Source: Enchytraeus crypticus
Taxonomy: Eukaryota > Annelida > Clitellata > Enchytraeida > Enchytraeidae
DNA length: 64,000 nucleotides
NCBI GenBank assembly: GCA_905160935.1
Contig: CAJHZI010000198.1
Coordinates: 437,501 to 501,500, forward strand
Reading direction: 5' to 3'
Position numbers and translations under genes: made by a program. Shown here piece by piece: positions 22,816 to 35,159 of this stretch (position 1 is the first letter of the stretch; each line of letters begins with the position of its first letter). The notes beneath the pieces were generated by a model. That model searched no databases, was not told the DNA's origin, and was given only the letters and a program-made list of their open reading frames with translations.

Positions 22816-23370
22816 AGTTGTAGAAAAGATCCTCTTGCACGAGGCAGAACTTGCAGGGAGGACTGATGCAATAGTTGCTAATCTAAATGTCTTATGTAAC
22901 GCTTCTGCAATTGGTTCCAAAAAACAATTTTAAATCAAGCAGATTGATAAGTGTGCGAGAGTCTGATCTATTCGATCTTAGCTTCGTTGCGTTGCAACAT
23001 TCGGCTAAGCTAATGACGCTCATTATGAAGGTCTACCACATAACTTCTAGCTCAGCAGCCCTTCTATTTTAAACAGTGTTTGGACTCGGGCAGAGTAAAG
23101 ATTAAAGTGCGTCGCACTTTAATCAAGCATCTTAAACAAGCAACTTTTTAAATGAGCATCTGATGCTCCTGATCCAGCACTATTACGTTATGGTAATAAT
23201 CAGCAATAAAACTCAATATTTTTTGTTGACCATTTTTGGGGTGGCCACCCAAAACGGTCCAAAACGGTGCAAATGAACCGCCACTGCAATTTACACCTGC
23301 TTCTAATTTTTAGTCTTAGATGTGAAAAGCCGACGATGATTTTTCTCGGTTTTGTGATTTCTATACTCTG
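22816..23370. other. No gene seen
   Basis: CCAAAACGGTCCAAAACGG at 23247 is reminiscent of the CR1-B 3' UTR on the - strand. AAAGTGCGTCGCACTTTAAT at 23104 is a short palindrome. Confidence 0.5.
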
Positions 23371-23460
23371 CAGCCTAAATGCTTCTGTTGTTTTACAACT
23401 AAAGGCCTTGATAAATGTATCAAGGCCTTTAGTTGTAAAACAACAGAAGCATTTAGGCTG
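23371..23460. repeat. Perfect hairpin, 43-bp arms
   Basis: Arms 23371-23413 and 23418-23460 are exact reverse complements around AATG. Pairing continues a few bases outward with one mismatch. ORFs on both strands here mirror one another because of it. Confidence 0.95.
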
Positions 23461-25297
23461 TAGATTACTCTTAATGAAGAGCATCACTTATAACTGGCAA
23501 ACTTGAGCAAGCACTTAACATATCAAAAGGCTTCGATTGCCAAGCTCGACAATTAGGTATCTTTTTATTTTAAAGAGAAATTTTTAAGTAAGATAGTCGC
23601 AGGTATTTTCGAATCGGTGATTATATATTTTATCTTCTAAAGTAGCATACGCTTATTTCGGCGCAATTAGTTTAATTAAAGTAAAGCACCTTAGGCGGCA
23701 ATCATTGGAAACAGCGATTTCCTATTTTATTTTAACTCGTGACCTTTTTCCAACCGGAAATAGAAGAAAATAATGAACTAGCTAATGACTACATCACAGA
23801 ATACAGTAATACGAATGAACATAAGATTTAACCATACTTTCTATCATATGTTCTCAAAGTGCATTAGTTACCGAGATATAATCTAAGTATTTTATAAGCT
23901 CCTTAAAGTTTAATTTAATTCAAAATAGAATAATTATGACATCACAACAAATCTAGTCTCTAATAATTATTATATCCTTATGAGATTCCTTTAAATTTTA
24001 CATACTAAAAACGTCTTAACTATTACACTATTATTAGAAATTTGAAATTCTGTAGTTATCCCGACTCCAAACTTGTGAATTCTTTTTTTTAGAATTATAT
24101 GTGACGCAGAATGCAGCATAGGAAATACTCTAAAAAGCTGACTTTTTGTCGAATGCTGTCATCCTGTTTCCACAATCGATGAGCGCAAAGAAAACAACGG
24201 AGCGTAAAAATGCAATCCTGATTGTACAACAACGACGACGGAATTAGTTGATGGATGGGCATCGTTAATGATCTCGTTCGGTAGCCTAACCAAAACAATG
24301 CTGCCTTGATCACCGCTCCCAATATGTTTCGTGAGTGAGGTGAATTAGGCGAGAAGAGAAGAGAACGGGGCACGGGTAGTAGATAGTGCGAGGTGGGATT
24401 AGAATATTAAGCACTAAAGTGTACGATGAATAATTAAAAGAAAACTTCAGAGTATTTAATACCATATAAGAACCAGTCGTTCAAGGATGGTCTGATGTGT
24501 CCTAAATTGGATTCAATGTGGGGTTTTCAGCTTCTACATCGCACTATCAAGATATTGCTAAACTGATGAATTCAATCTAAATTGATAAATTCAATTCACG
24601 TATTTTAATAAAGTCACAGAAATTAATTAAATTAGGCACAGAATTACCGTCATATTGCATTTAACTAGGTTTTCTCTGTAAAATCGTTAAAAAGAGTTAC
24701 GCGCAGATTAGAATTAATCATGAGTTCCAACACAAAATTATAAATCATGAGAATTTGTTATACTGTTATAGTAAAACGTTTGCTATCTGCAAGTTAATAG
24801 CAATTAAGAATAAAGAATCTGAAACTTTAGCTATGCCTTATAGTTATAATACGAATTACAAAAATAACAATATGCACTGAAAACCCAGATAAGGTTTGAT
24901 TCATGCGGCATCTCCTTTTTCATTCTTTTCTTAAAGAAAATCTCAAATATTACTGACCGGAAGTTATTTAGTCATTTGATGACCTTGTTACGTTCTTATG
25001 AAGGAATACAATACCGGAACGCGGTTCAGACATTTTACTTTTACAGTACTTGCGTACCTCTCATGCACTGTGTCTTTATGCAATCTGTCTGTCCTGTTTT
25101 TTCGCTCAGTATAAGTATTGTAAAATTGGTACGCTTGCTTTTACTTCTGTATCTCTCCAAGAATACATGAACATTTAAAACTATCGGTGCAATGCGCTAT
25201 CATAACTGCTCTAGCAGATAATTCATATTTCAATTTTTTAGGTGTTAATCTTATTCATCTGTTCGCTTGTTTTTTTCTAGGCCATTCATTTTTATTT
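23461..25297. other. No gene seen
   Basis: The - strand frame 24095-24373 (92 residues, Cys-rich end) lies in the only GC-richer patch. It matches no family I know. Confidence 0.55.
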
Positions 25298-25365
25298 CGT
25301 CACTGACATCGCTTTCGAGTGAGGAAACTGACGTTAGCCTTAGCTTTACCAGCTTTAGCTTTATT
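25298..25365 (+). mobile_element. SINE family S, 3' third only
   Basis: CGTCACTGACATCGCTTTCG, GTGAGGAAACTGACGTTAGC, then CTTTACCAGCTTT. Both Pol III boxes are missing. Confidence 0.75.
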
Positions 25366-25504
25366 GCATGTATTTGTTCTACAATAGATAAGCGGTCAAC
25401 TAGATAGGATACTGTAAGTGTATGGCATATACTCTATGAGGGCACGATGCGCTTATTAATATTTTTAGTACATTCGGTGTGTTTTGTAGTTTGCGCGTAC
25501 AACT

Positions 25505-25625
25505 ACATTAGCGCAATGGTTAGAGGTGTAGATAACGTCATGAAGTTTTAAATGACAAACCCGTGGGTGAATTGAACCCTCGTGGGTTCGAATCCCAGCC
25601 GAGCTGATCTGAGAGTAAACTCTCG
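25505..25625 (+). mobile_element. tRNA-derived sequence with A and B boxes (SINE head of another type)
   Basis: TAGCGCAATGGTTAGAGG is a good A box and GTGGGTTCGAATCCCAGCC a perfect B box. The distance between them (about 75 bases) is too long for a plain tRNA. The body CTCTCGGACATTCAATGG is unlike family S. Confidence 0.6.
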
Positions 25626-25738
25626 GACATTCAATGGACTCTCTACACGAAAAATGGACAAAAATGCCAACCGAATTTAACATGTGGTATTTAAAGTGAT
25701 ATATATCAACGTAGTCGATCGTTTCACTATAATGTGTG

Positions 25739-25775
25739 TTATTATTATTATTATTATTGTTATTATTATTACTAT
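25739..25775. repeat. (TTA)n microsatellite
   Basis: TTATTATTATTATTATTG units. No adjacent element was identified. Confidence 0.85.
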
Positions 25776-26071
25776 TAAGACTGAAAACAGAATGTCATGT
25801 AGACATGCTAATATATAAGCTTAACCGATAAAATAGTATAGGTGTATTTATTTTGTGCATGGAAACTGTCAGGACTGGTTCTGAAGAATAATGTCCTTCT
25901 ATATAAAGGACAGGTCTTCTAACAAGTCAGCAATCCGAAAAGTACATTACATGCTACAGTGAACAGAGGCTAGTTATCAATTACACATATTTATAGATTG
26001 ATTGTACATAAATCATAAAAATTCTTCCCAAATTTAAGGAAATTATACAATTTAAAATATATATTGTTCCG

Positions 26072-26125
26072 AAGATTTAACGTCCGATTCTTTATCGGAG
26101 GACGATATTAAGGATGTTCTAAACT
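26072..26125 (-). mobile_element. CR1-A 3' terminal fragment
   Basis: AGATTTAACGTCCGATTC on the + strand is the reverse complement of the CR1-A/SINE S 3' terminus (GAGGAAACGGACGTTAAACC). Only the end is left. Confidence 0.4.
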
Positions 26126-26286
26126 CGGTATTACCTGTAATTTGCTCGTAAGTTTTTATTTCTTCAATAGTTATTAGAGAAGAGAAGTTCGATTAGTTGT
26201 TGATCTACTTTGAACTAGTTCGAAATAATTAACCTGTGCTGTTAAATATATAACAATTCGATGGTTCAATAATACTATCTCTATTT

Positions 26287-26299
26287 CTATCTCTCTCTC

Positions 26300-26332
<33 letters not shown>
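26287..26332. repeat. (CT)n microsatellite
   Basis: Nearly pure CT run. No 3' retroelement signature is clear next to it, unlike other CT runs here. Confidence 0.85.
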
Positions 26333-26337
<5 letters not shown>

Positions 26338-26539
26338 TTGTGCAATTCACTAACTTTTTATTGTGCTGTTCTTCATGTTACATTGCTATCTGTTTATTCA
26401 TTTTTCTTTTTATTCTTAAACATTTTTTACGTGCCGTGTTAAAAATCCTCTACACCATTCTATCTGGATAACTCCTCTGATTCCCTCCATCCATCGAATT
26501 TGTACAAAGTATTGAAAAGTCTAGCTATCATTCACGTCA

Positions 26540-26630
26540 TTTGTGCTTCATCCCTCTATATATGTGCTTCATCCCTCTGTATCTGTGCTTAATCCCTCTG
26601 TATCTGTGCTTCTTTCGTCTGTATCTGCAT
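26540..26630 (+). repeat. 21-bp minisatellite, about four units
   Basis: Unit TGTGCTTCATCCCTCTGTATC; the open frame through it (HPSIYV, HPSVSV, NPSVSV) is only the repeat read in frame. Confidence 0.8.
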
Positions 26631-26779
26631 GCATCTCTTCGATTCCTTTAATTGTTGAGTTGCATGGAAAGGTCTGCGTATGCAGAATTCTACTTCCTGT
26701 TCATTCACTCGCGCGGGCTCGAACTAACTGTAGCAAATCCAAAGTGGAATTGAATTATTATTTAGTTACATAAAATCAT

Positions 26780-27394
26780 ATAATTAATTAAAAAGCTTCA
26801 ATAATAAAGTTAGTTTTTAGTATAAAGTCAAAGGTTGGTTCTTGCTTTTCTGATAATATTTAAAATTTATGGGAATTGTTAATTAGATCGTAGCATCTTA
26901 TTAAGTTAGTTTAACGAATGTATAATTATTAAAAATTTAAACACACGCAATCTTCAGCCGTTCTAAATAATTAAAGATTACTTAAATAATTAACTGGTAA
27001 ACGTTAATTGGAACATTAATATTTCCGTTGCATTAATTTAAATGTCATTTATTCTAGTAAAAATATCTGTATTCAAATTGCAAACAAACATAAAATTATT
27101 AAATAAGCGATCTCGGATGCAGTTAAATTAAACGTAATTTATTAATAAAATTTTAATTTCTTCGTATAAAAGATACCGGTATTACCTGACGTTTACTCTA
27201 AATATAATTTTAAGATCTTTTGCATGGCACAGGCGTAAGACCGTAAGCTAAATTCCTTACGATAATTTAATCACCCGTATAAAGAAGAGTGTAAAAGAGA
27301 TAAGATCGCATGAGCCAATTTATTCAGAAACTGAAATGGTAATGTAAACGTATCCTAACACGGCAGTAATTTTAAACAAAGATGCAATTTATGA
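26780..27394. other. No gene seen
   Basis: Very AT-rich, no ORF. Confidence 0.65.
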
Positions 27395-27475
27395 AAGCAT
27401 GAAAGCAGACTATAAGTATATAGGCTATGAATGTGTACCTTGGACCTTCAACTCGGCAGAACTCTGGAGAGATAA
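27395..27475 (+). mobile_element. SINE family X 3' end
   Basis: TGTGTACCTTGGACCTTC, AACTCGGCAGAACTCTGGAG, AGATAAT match the ends at 7345 and 27860. Confidence 0.5.
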
Positions 27476-27534
27476 TTTGTAATTACTAAGTTCTGTCTTT
27501 GTCTGGAACAAATAAAGATATTTGAGCTTAAATA

Positions 27535-27620
27535 AATATTGGCTTATATATTATGAGCTTATATAATATAGGCTTAGATAATGTAGGCTTATATAATAGA
27601 CCTATAGGCTTAGATAATAT
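27535..27620 (+). repeat. AT-rich degenerate tandem repeat
   Basis: Units of the type TAGGCTTATATAATA and TAGGCTTAGATAAT repeat about five times. Confidence 0.6.
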
Positions 27621-27639
27621 AATATACTAAGGCAGGAGC

Positions 27640-27905
27640 TAAGGAAGGCATCCACCTTACCATGATTTTCCCTCAGGATTAAATGTCAATTAATCATTAT
27701 AGATCTGAGAAGGCATCGGGATACCACCTCAGAAGCTATATTATTCCCAAGCTATAGGCTAGATTAAGGTATAGATAAGGCATAGCCATTTGTAAAGGGA
27801 TTAACTCGTTATTCGATGGTGTACTCTTTATGGGGCATTTAAGCAGTGAGTGGGAGTGTGTACTTTGGACCTCCCGCTTGGCAGAACACTAAAGGGAGAG
27901 ATAAT
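27640..27905 (+). mobile_element. SINE family X copy
   Basis: GGGATACCACCTCAGAAGC, CCCAAGCTATAGGCTAG, AAAGGGATTAACTCGTTATTC, then ACTTTGGACCTCCCGCTTGG and CAGAACACTAAAGGGAGAG. Confidence 0.6.
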
Positions 27906-30489
27906 AATATTATTTGACCTTTTCTTTCTGTTCCTAAGATTTATTTGTGTCTATACAACCTGGCTCAGAAAGTCGTCACCTCACAAAATTTCAATAATTC
28001 AAGAATTGTCGTGCTAATATATTCACTCCCTGGCAAGTCTCTAAGCCAGCCAATTCAGCACCTACCTTCTATTTGCTAATTTTTTAACTTGAAAAATGAA
28101 GATTTTGAATACTTTTTCGTTAAATTAAGAGAAATGCATAGTGGCTTCAGAATGAAAGAAGCGGAGCTTGAGACACCATAGTTATTCAGCAATACATGAT
28201 TATTCAAATGTAAATAATACATTTTCAAATATTTGTTACATTTAAAACACTTGTTCAGTTTATTTGAAATATTAGTTATTATGTTGTTTTAGTATAGAAC
28301 AGACTAAGTATGGAATGAATTATCTACTGTATGAAATGGAAACTAAGCATATAAATTAGAGACAGCTTGATACCACTCAGTCTGTACCTGTAACTATTCT
28401 GATGACACCGATTTCTAAGATGGATTGATATTGTCCAAATAGCTAAGTAGCCTGACCTTATAAGTGACAGGAGATCATTTTCTTTTTGCTCTCATTTAAT
28501 GACAGGTAAATTACTATCGTATATTTTGCTGGTCTAAATTCGTTTAATTAACTGCACTACATGTCGAGGTCGCATATTTGATCTGTCATTTTTGCAATTT
28601 TAATGCTGATGTATTCGGATTTACTACAAACCTCTTCGTTACCACAGAAATCATTGCCGTAATACTGGAAATATATGCTAGGAATGAATATGGCGTGTCA
28701 GTTAGAGTAGGCAGATAATATTGTCTCAGACGCTGGTGGCCTGGATTCAAAGCTGAAGTCGGTCAACAAATGAAGGTAATCCCCTTGGGCCCATGGAAGG
28801 TAGACAGCGTTATTCAGTTTAATTTTGCTTTGCGATATTCTAGAAGTATACATATTGCGTCCAATATTTTAAAAATAAGCTCAAAATAGTTGCATTATTA
28901 TTAAGTCATAAAATATTTATAGAATGTAATGTAAATTTTTATAATTTATTTTGATGTTTACGAAGTCGCTGTCCTTTATTTCATATAGGCCTATATTTAT
29001 AGGCGACTGGGAAGAAGAAAATTAGATTCTTGAAAAACGCACCGTAGTCTATGCATTCAATAGAATTGCAATAAATCTAGGTCAACAGGGCACAGCAAGA
29101 CAATATAGCGTCGAGTTTTAGTTAATATAATTTAAATCAAAATGACAGAAAAACAGCCCAGAAGAAATTCGCTGAATGAAAATAGCACGCGTAAATCAAC
29201 AAATTTGGCAGTCTTTTCATCAAGTGCATGCAATTGTAAAGAGTTAATCAATTTTACGAGCCTTCAAATTATTCAAACAACAAAAGAAATTACGTCAGTG
29301 AAACAGTTTCAGAAAATTCCTATAACTAGCAATTCCGTGATATTGTTTGTTGATAATTTTAATGATTTCTGCAATATTTCAATGTTTGAATTTATAGGAA
29401 TCAAAATTTGCAAATTCTCATTTCTCACAACTTTTATTTAGATTATTTACCCCTATCACTAAATATCTGATATAAACGAGCCAAGTAATCGACAGAACCT
29501 TTTTGTAGCGCTCAGATTTGTTTATTATGACTCTTATCCTCTTTTAGAGGTTTAAATTTTAATTTAATTTATAAAGTTTATTTAAGTCTGTGAAGACTTA
29601 GGCTAAATAAGGCACCCTTCAATTTTACAGTACATCTACATATATACATGTACACTAAGTAATACAAATATAGGGTCTACGTGCATATCCTTCCCATATA
29701 CTATCTCTATAAATTCCTTTAGAACATTTTAAGCTAAGCGTATCACTTATATTTACACTGATTACGCAGAAAAGCATCTTTAAGAATGAAGCAGATATAT
29801 TCTTTAAATAGACCTAATATATCATTTTAATATCATTTTCATATCTTACCTTTATTTTATTAATTGAATATTTAATTGAAGTTCTAATTTATTAATTAAT
29901 TTATTACATTTAATTGCTTTTATAATATATAATATATTGTTTAAATTTATAATATTTCAGTAAATTGATAATAATAATAATGCATAATTCAACGCTCACT
30001 AGATCCATCACAGGCGAGAGTTATTTCATCTACAGTATAGTCTAAATTTTAATTTTTGCGCCTTTCCTGGCTCATATCGTTTCAGATTTCGCTAACGACG
30101 TGTAATCTAAGTAAGCTACTTTTTATGATAATTTTTGCCATAGCAATAGCCGCAGGTCAAAAAGCTGTAAGAAAAACATAAGACCGCAGTGGTCGCTATA
30201 TTAATGTTTACGTTAAAATGTGGGATAAAGCATCGCTTTCTTGAAGAGATTAACTGAATAATCGATGGAGTGCTTTTTAATTTAAGGAACTACTCTTGAA
30301 ATGATGAAACTCCTTAGGAATGCGCAACTAGAAAATGACGGAATGAGGATTTGAGAAAACTAGTCCATTGGAATTTTGGTTATTGAGAAGAACAGAAACT
30401 TTCAGTTGAGATTACGAAAGAACTTAAATGATATAATTCCAGAGGATTGCTATGAACAGCCACTTGTAAAAGAATGATGAGCTGGTAGA
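27906..30489. other. No gene seen
   Basis: The longest frame, 29142-29441 (99 residues, Asn/Ser/Lys-rich), has no recognised motif and no good start context. Confidence 0.55.
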
Positions 30490-30658
30490 AATACTCATTG
30501 GATGAAGCCAATGGCGATGTCGGTAAGATCCTTGAAAGACCGAGTGTTGACAGCTTTGAAAGAAAAAATCCCGAGGGTGTTGGAAGGTTATTCTTAAATC
30601 CGTGCCGGATGCAATTGATGCGCCAACAAACGGCAACGATTACTAATAACCATGGAGA
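30490..30658 (+). mobile_element. Repeat family Z, copy 2, with SINE S-type head
   Basis: AAGCCAATGGCGATGTCGG, TAAGATCCTTGAAAGACC, GAGTGTTGACAGC, GTTGGAAGGTTATTCTTAAA, TGCAATTGATGCGCCAAC, ending AACCATGG. The first 20 bases equal the A box region of SINE S; the rest does not. Confidence 0.6.
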
Positions 30659-30760
30659 TGAATGGAGGAAATAACGAAAACTACAAGAACAGAAACCAAG
30701 AAAGGAAACTATGTAACACATGCGTTATGTCATGTGTGTTTCTATACGAACACAAAAAGA

Positions 30761-30858
30761 TATTCGACCGCGGATCAGTATGTGCGGGATTCAAATCCGG
30801 GCTCTCCCGTTACTGACATCGCTTTCAAGTCAGGAAACTGGCGTTAACATTAGTTTTT
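30761..30858 (+). mobile_element. SINE family S without its A box
   Basis: It starts TATTCGACCGCGGATCAG, has the B box GGATTCAAATCC and ends GGAAACTGGCGTTAACATTAG. Confidence 0.8.
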
Positions 30859-31749
30859 ATGAGGTTTTTATATGAAGATGATTGAATGATGTAATACATG
30901 TACAAGACGAAGGCAAGAAAAGAAGAAGGGAACAAAAGGGAAGGAAAGAACAAAAAGAAGAAAAGGAAGTAGCATAGGGAACACTGTAATTATTGAAATT
31001 AGAGCGAGAGGTACGAAACAATGAAAATAATTAAATCAAAATTTGGATTGCCTTTAAATTGTGGCCATTAAATAAAAGGTATCTGAACCCACTGACCTTG
31101 ACATTTACATTAGTATGCAATCATTCGTAGGTTCCAGAGCTACACTTGAGTACCACTGCTCAGAACGGTACAAGCTCTATTCACCGTTACTGTGAACAAA
31201 TTGTACAGCGTTTTAAGCACGTCAACGCTTTTATTAGACATAAAGCGGATTTTCCGGAAAGCAATCCATGAAAAAATTTGCGTCAAGTTTTCACATGAAA
31301 GGCTTCGTGAGTGTCGTTTATCCATTAGAAAAGATTGATGGAAGAAACTCCAACGAAGGGCGTATTTGCTTTACGCTCTCTATATGTATGGTGTGGTAAA
31401 TACTAAACTTTAATTACCAGCCCACCCAGTGTTCTCCCCATTGTAATTCTTATTGCACGATTTCTCATCGTCTCGATGCTCGACATTGGCTGCTGTCGTT
31501 CAGATGCGTTTGATCTCTGAGTTGTGAGGGATTGCTTGCAGCATAGTACATATAACTTGGATGAAGACTTATGAAGTGTGTCCTTACATAACACACATAG
31601 GAGAGGCATTTTTGTAATGTCTGGAGTAAATATTAGCCTACATGATTGGATTGCTTAAATAAGTCGCAAGTGCAAATTAATAAATCATTTGGTGACAATT
31701 TGAGTTAGTTTATTGGGCAGATTGTGTAAAGGTTCGCCTATTCGTATTT
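30859..31749. other. No gene seen
   Basis: A purine-rich strand at 30905-30975 (AAGAAGG words). The frames at 31140-31609 on the - strand are unassigned. Confidence 0.55.
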
Positions 31750-31955
31750 CAGCAGGAACAGATTCGTAACGGTGCAGTAATGAGTTTTGTCATGTAAATG
31801 AACTGATAGTTTTAGTAGAATGTCAATTTACAGATCTTGAACTGCACCTCTGGTAGTGGCTTTTGGTTAGTCTATGCCAGAACAGATTCGTAACGGCGCA
31901 GCAATGAACTTTGTCAGGTAAACAAGTTGATAGTGGCTTTTGGTTAGTCTATGCT
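31750..31955 (+). repeat. Direct duplication, about 125 bp period
   Basis: AACAGATTCGTAACGGTGCAG (31757) recurs as AACAGATTCGTAACGGCGCAG (about 31881), and TAGTGGCTTTTGGTTAGTC occurs at 31854 and 31932. Confidence 0.8.
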
Positions 31956-32194
31956 CTTTGTCATTATCATACTTAATTATAACTGTTCAATTCACGATAC
32001 TGGTTTTGCTTCTTGGAATATGGCAATACATCATCAGATCGATTGGTTTATATTACGAATCTTTGTTTCAAGTTCTTCTTGATTCGAAAATCCTATCAAC
32101 GTTATTTCTTACTCATCCGTGGATGTCACGTTAGCTAACGATTACTTTTTAAATTATTGATTATATTATAGTATTATATTACAAGGTTTATCGT

Positions 32195-32425
32195 GTAAAT
32201 ATGCACGTGTCATAGAAGGCGACATAAAAACAAGGTCCAAGCCAATGTTATCATCAATGTCAGGAAAGGCACTTGGTTGGTGAGCGCCTAGGCTTAACAT
32301 ACTGCTACAAAATTTAAACGAAGGGAAAAACTTCAAGGCTTAAGGATTGGAGCAGGTCTATTCGTATCACGACCCTAGTTAAACTGGGATTTAAGGGAAG
32401 ATGATGATGCTGATGATTACAAGGT
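32195..32425 (+). mobile_element. SINE family Y copy with (GAT)n tail
   Basis: GTGTCATAGAAGGCGACA, GGCACTTGGTTGGTGAGCG, CCTAGGCTTAACATACTG, ATTCGTATCACGACCCTAG, TTAAACTGGGATTTAAGGG, then GATGATGATGC. The element occurs at least five times in the window. Confidence 0.6.
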
Positions 32426-33594
32426 TACTAAACGAGATAACAAAGTTGATTTTACTACTGTAGAGATCTACTTGTAAAGATGTAGATGGCCTAGCCATAG
32501 CCTTACATAAACTTACAATTTTAAAAGCTTAACTTTTAAAAGCTCTGAAATCTTCTGTTTTATGATCACTAACAGCAGTGATTATAATATAATTAATCAA
32601 ACATTTGTAGCTTTGTGATTTATATTCCCAAATTTATAGAACCCAGAAAAGAAAATGTTATAAAAGTTTCTGTAATAAAATTGCAAAAATCCATAAAATA
32701 TAAAAAGTTTTAATCTTTACTTGGTCTTTACTTAGGGATATTTTGTAGACTGCTTGTTAGCAAGTAACTCATGTAGGCCTAATGATAAAAAAATTAAATT
32801 AATATACTTAAGATAACCTACTCGAAAATGTCAAAAAGTATAAAATAGAAAACATACATATAAGTAGAATTAATATATGTCAACAAAATTTAAGTCCGGT
32901 ACTTGAGACTTGGTATAAACTTTGAGAAATCAAACGACTACTGCTCAAGCAGATCACACCTGATTTCATACACATGTATAAAGAGGAATTCATCTTGGAC
33001 ACAGCAATACGAAGAAATGTATATTCAGCTGATTTTCTTCAATCGTGTCATCACTATCAACTCCTTACGAAATGAAAACCCAATCCTACATAGCGGAGAG
33101 TCAATTTCCTCCATGTCTTCAGATGCATTCAAGTCCTAAAATTACGTCAACAAACCAGAAGTGAAAGGTCCTCAATAGCTTTAGAGGCTTTCATTCACCT
33201 CTCTGTTGAGAATTCAAATTTCACAGAATTTCGCATCGACCTCGTAGTACGAGTGGGGCGTAGCACTTTGTGCAAATCAGTCGATAGTGTAAGTTATAAT
33301 GCTGCTATATCATAAGTTGTGATATTCTGAAGCTTCTTAATCCATTTTTATGCCTTTCTCCGTGGCGGGTGATTTTTTTATGTAGAGAGGAGGGTCCAGA
33401 AAATTGCTTTTTAACAGTGTCCAAAAGAGAACACAAATTATTTTTTCATTTTTCATATTCTTTCCATTTTATCACTCAGACACAAAGTGACGAACGTGTT
33501 TGGATCGTTCTATCAGGCAAATTCGCAAATTCTACCAAATCTACTATAAACAAACTATAGAAATACAATTAAGAGAGGAATAGAGTGTATTCCT
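32426..33594. other. No gene seen
   Basis: Frames at 32903-33139 and 33369-33560 carry no known motif. Confidence 0.55.
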
Positions 33595-34468
33595 GGTTTT
33601 GCGCTAACCGTCTTGCTGTTAATCCCTCCAAAACTGAATACCTTTTAATTGACACTCCTTAGCAAAGAAGTAAAATTATCAATAACTCTGTTAATTTTCA
33701 GAATCTTGCTCTTTCACCTTCTCGATCCACAAAAAACCTTGAAGTCATATTTGATGAAAAACTTGACTTTAAATCTCATATCTCTTCTGTCTGTCGCGCT
33801 TCTTTCTTTCTGATTCGTCAGATTAGGCAAATACGTCCATTCCATACTAGAAATTCAGCCACTATCCTTGCTAATTTTATAGTTAAATCGTTTGCAGCAC
33901 GTCCAAAATTCTCTTGCACGTGTTGTTTGTAAGTCCTCTCGACTTCAATTTCGCTCTATTTCTCTACTTCGCAGTCTTCACGGGTTCCCTGTTAATCAAC
34001 GCATAAAATATAAAATAGCTCTATTAACTTTCAAAACTCTGCGTTTTGGCAAGCCTTCTTACTTATCTGAAATTCTTCTTCCCTATCGTCCCTCACGTAC
34101 ACTTCGCTCCACCGATGCCAATCTTCTCTTAGTTCCAAATATTCTCAGGTCATTGGGCAGACGTTCATTTTCTTACGCAACACCCACAATCAGGAACACT
34201 TTACCTGCTAATCTTCGCTCTTGTTTTTCTCTTTCACCATTCTCTAGCAAGCTTAAAACTTACCTTTTCCCACTATAGATATAATCAATCTACCTTGACC
34301 ATTTTTTGATCACCAGACTGACTTTCGTTTAGGACCTTACTTCTCCTCAGCACATTTCTTTCGCAGATTGATGTGGGTGAATTGATCTGTAGTACTGTGT
34401 GCTGTTGGTGACGTCCCTATCATCCCTGTATGAGGAAACGGACGTTAAACCTTTATTATTATTACTAA
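33595..34468 (+). mobile_element. CR1/jockey-like non-LTR retrotransposon (family CR1-A), 3' end
   Basis: Broken frames give NRLAVNPSKTEYLLID, then LDFKSHISSVCRASFF. ORF 33892-34278 carries the RT C-terminus: VQNSLARVVCKSS, LLRSLHGFPVNQRIKYKI, SRTLRSTDANLLLVPN, LGRRSFSYA and LPANLRSC. The 3' UTR ends GAGGAAACGGACGTTAAACC and then (TTA)n at 34453-34468. A one-base shift near 33890 and a stop near 33660 make it inactive. Confidence 0.9.
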
Positions 34469-35156
34469 TATCGTGCTGGAGAGCAATAGAGCCAATTTCT
34501 ATGGGCAATTTCTGTCATCTGAATTCTAATTAAAAGACAGGCATGCTGGGAGTTTCCGCTGTTGAATTTTAAGCACTTAAGTTATTAAAATTAATAACTA
34601 ATTTAAATTATAATTAAAATTTAATTATTTATTTATTTATTACAACATAATTATTAAATACTTACAAATAAAACAATTGCATATATATATAATTGCAAGA
34701 CGTAAATCAAATAATATCCATGCCATACATGTAATTCTTAAACTTTGAAAATCAGACTAACCAAAAACTTAATATGTAAGCTTGTCTGAAAGCCAACTAT
34801 ACTCAGATACTGACTATAGAAAATTAAAATCTCATAAGCTGTAACACTTACAGCTATTAAATTAGACTACATGGATCCTCCTGCTATTCCATATCCCTTA
34901 TCGTGGAGATCACACTGTGATCTATGGAAAATACATGTATGTAAAATAATAAACAATTATTAAATTGTAGCAACCAGGTTTTAAGGTTCGAAAGAGAAAG
35001 TCCAAGATATGCCTTTATATGTAACTATAATGTTATCCCAGGTATATGAGGCCACGATTCATAATCATATTGTGCTACATAAAAAGAATAAATTTTTCCA
35101 AATACTGATTCGCAAATCATAGTCGAAAATGCCCCATTTTAGTAACAACAACAACA
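34469..35156. other. No gene seen
   Basis: AT-rich. AGATCACACTGTGATCT at 34909 is a short palindrome. Confidence 0.6.
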
Positions 35157-35159
35157 AGA

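Noticed and set aside
23200..23506. Paired + and - strand frames of similar sequence
   Set aside because: Explained by the perfect hairpin at 23371-23460; no protein family fits.
25505..25625. Functional tRNA gene
   Set aside because: A and B boxes are too far apart and the arms do not pair as a cloverleaf; more like a SINE head.
29142..29441. 99-residue frame as a gene
   Set aside because: Low-complexity composition, no splice-compatible neighbours, no motif.
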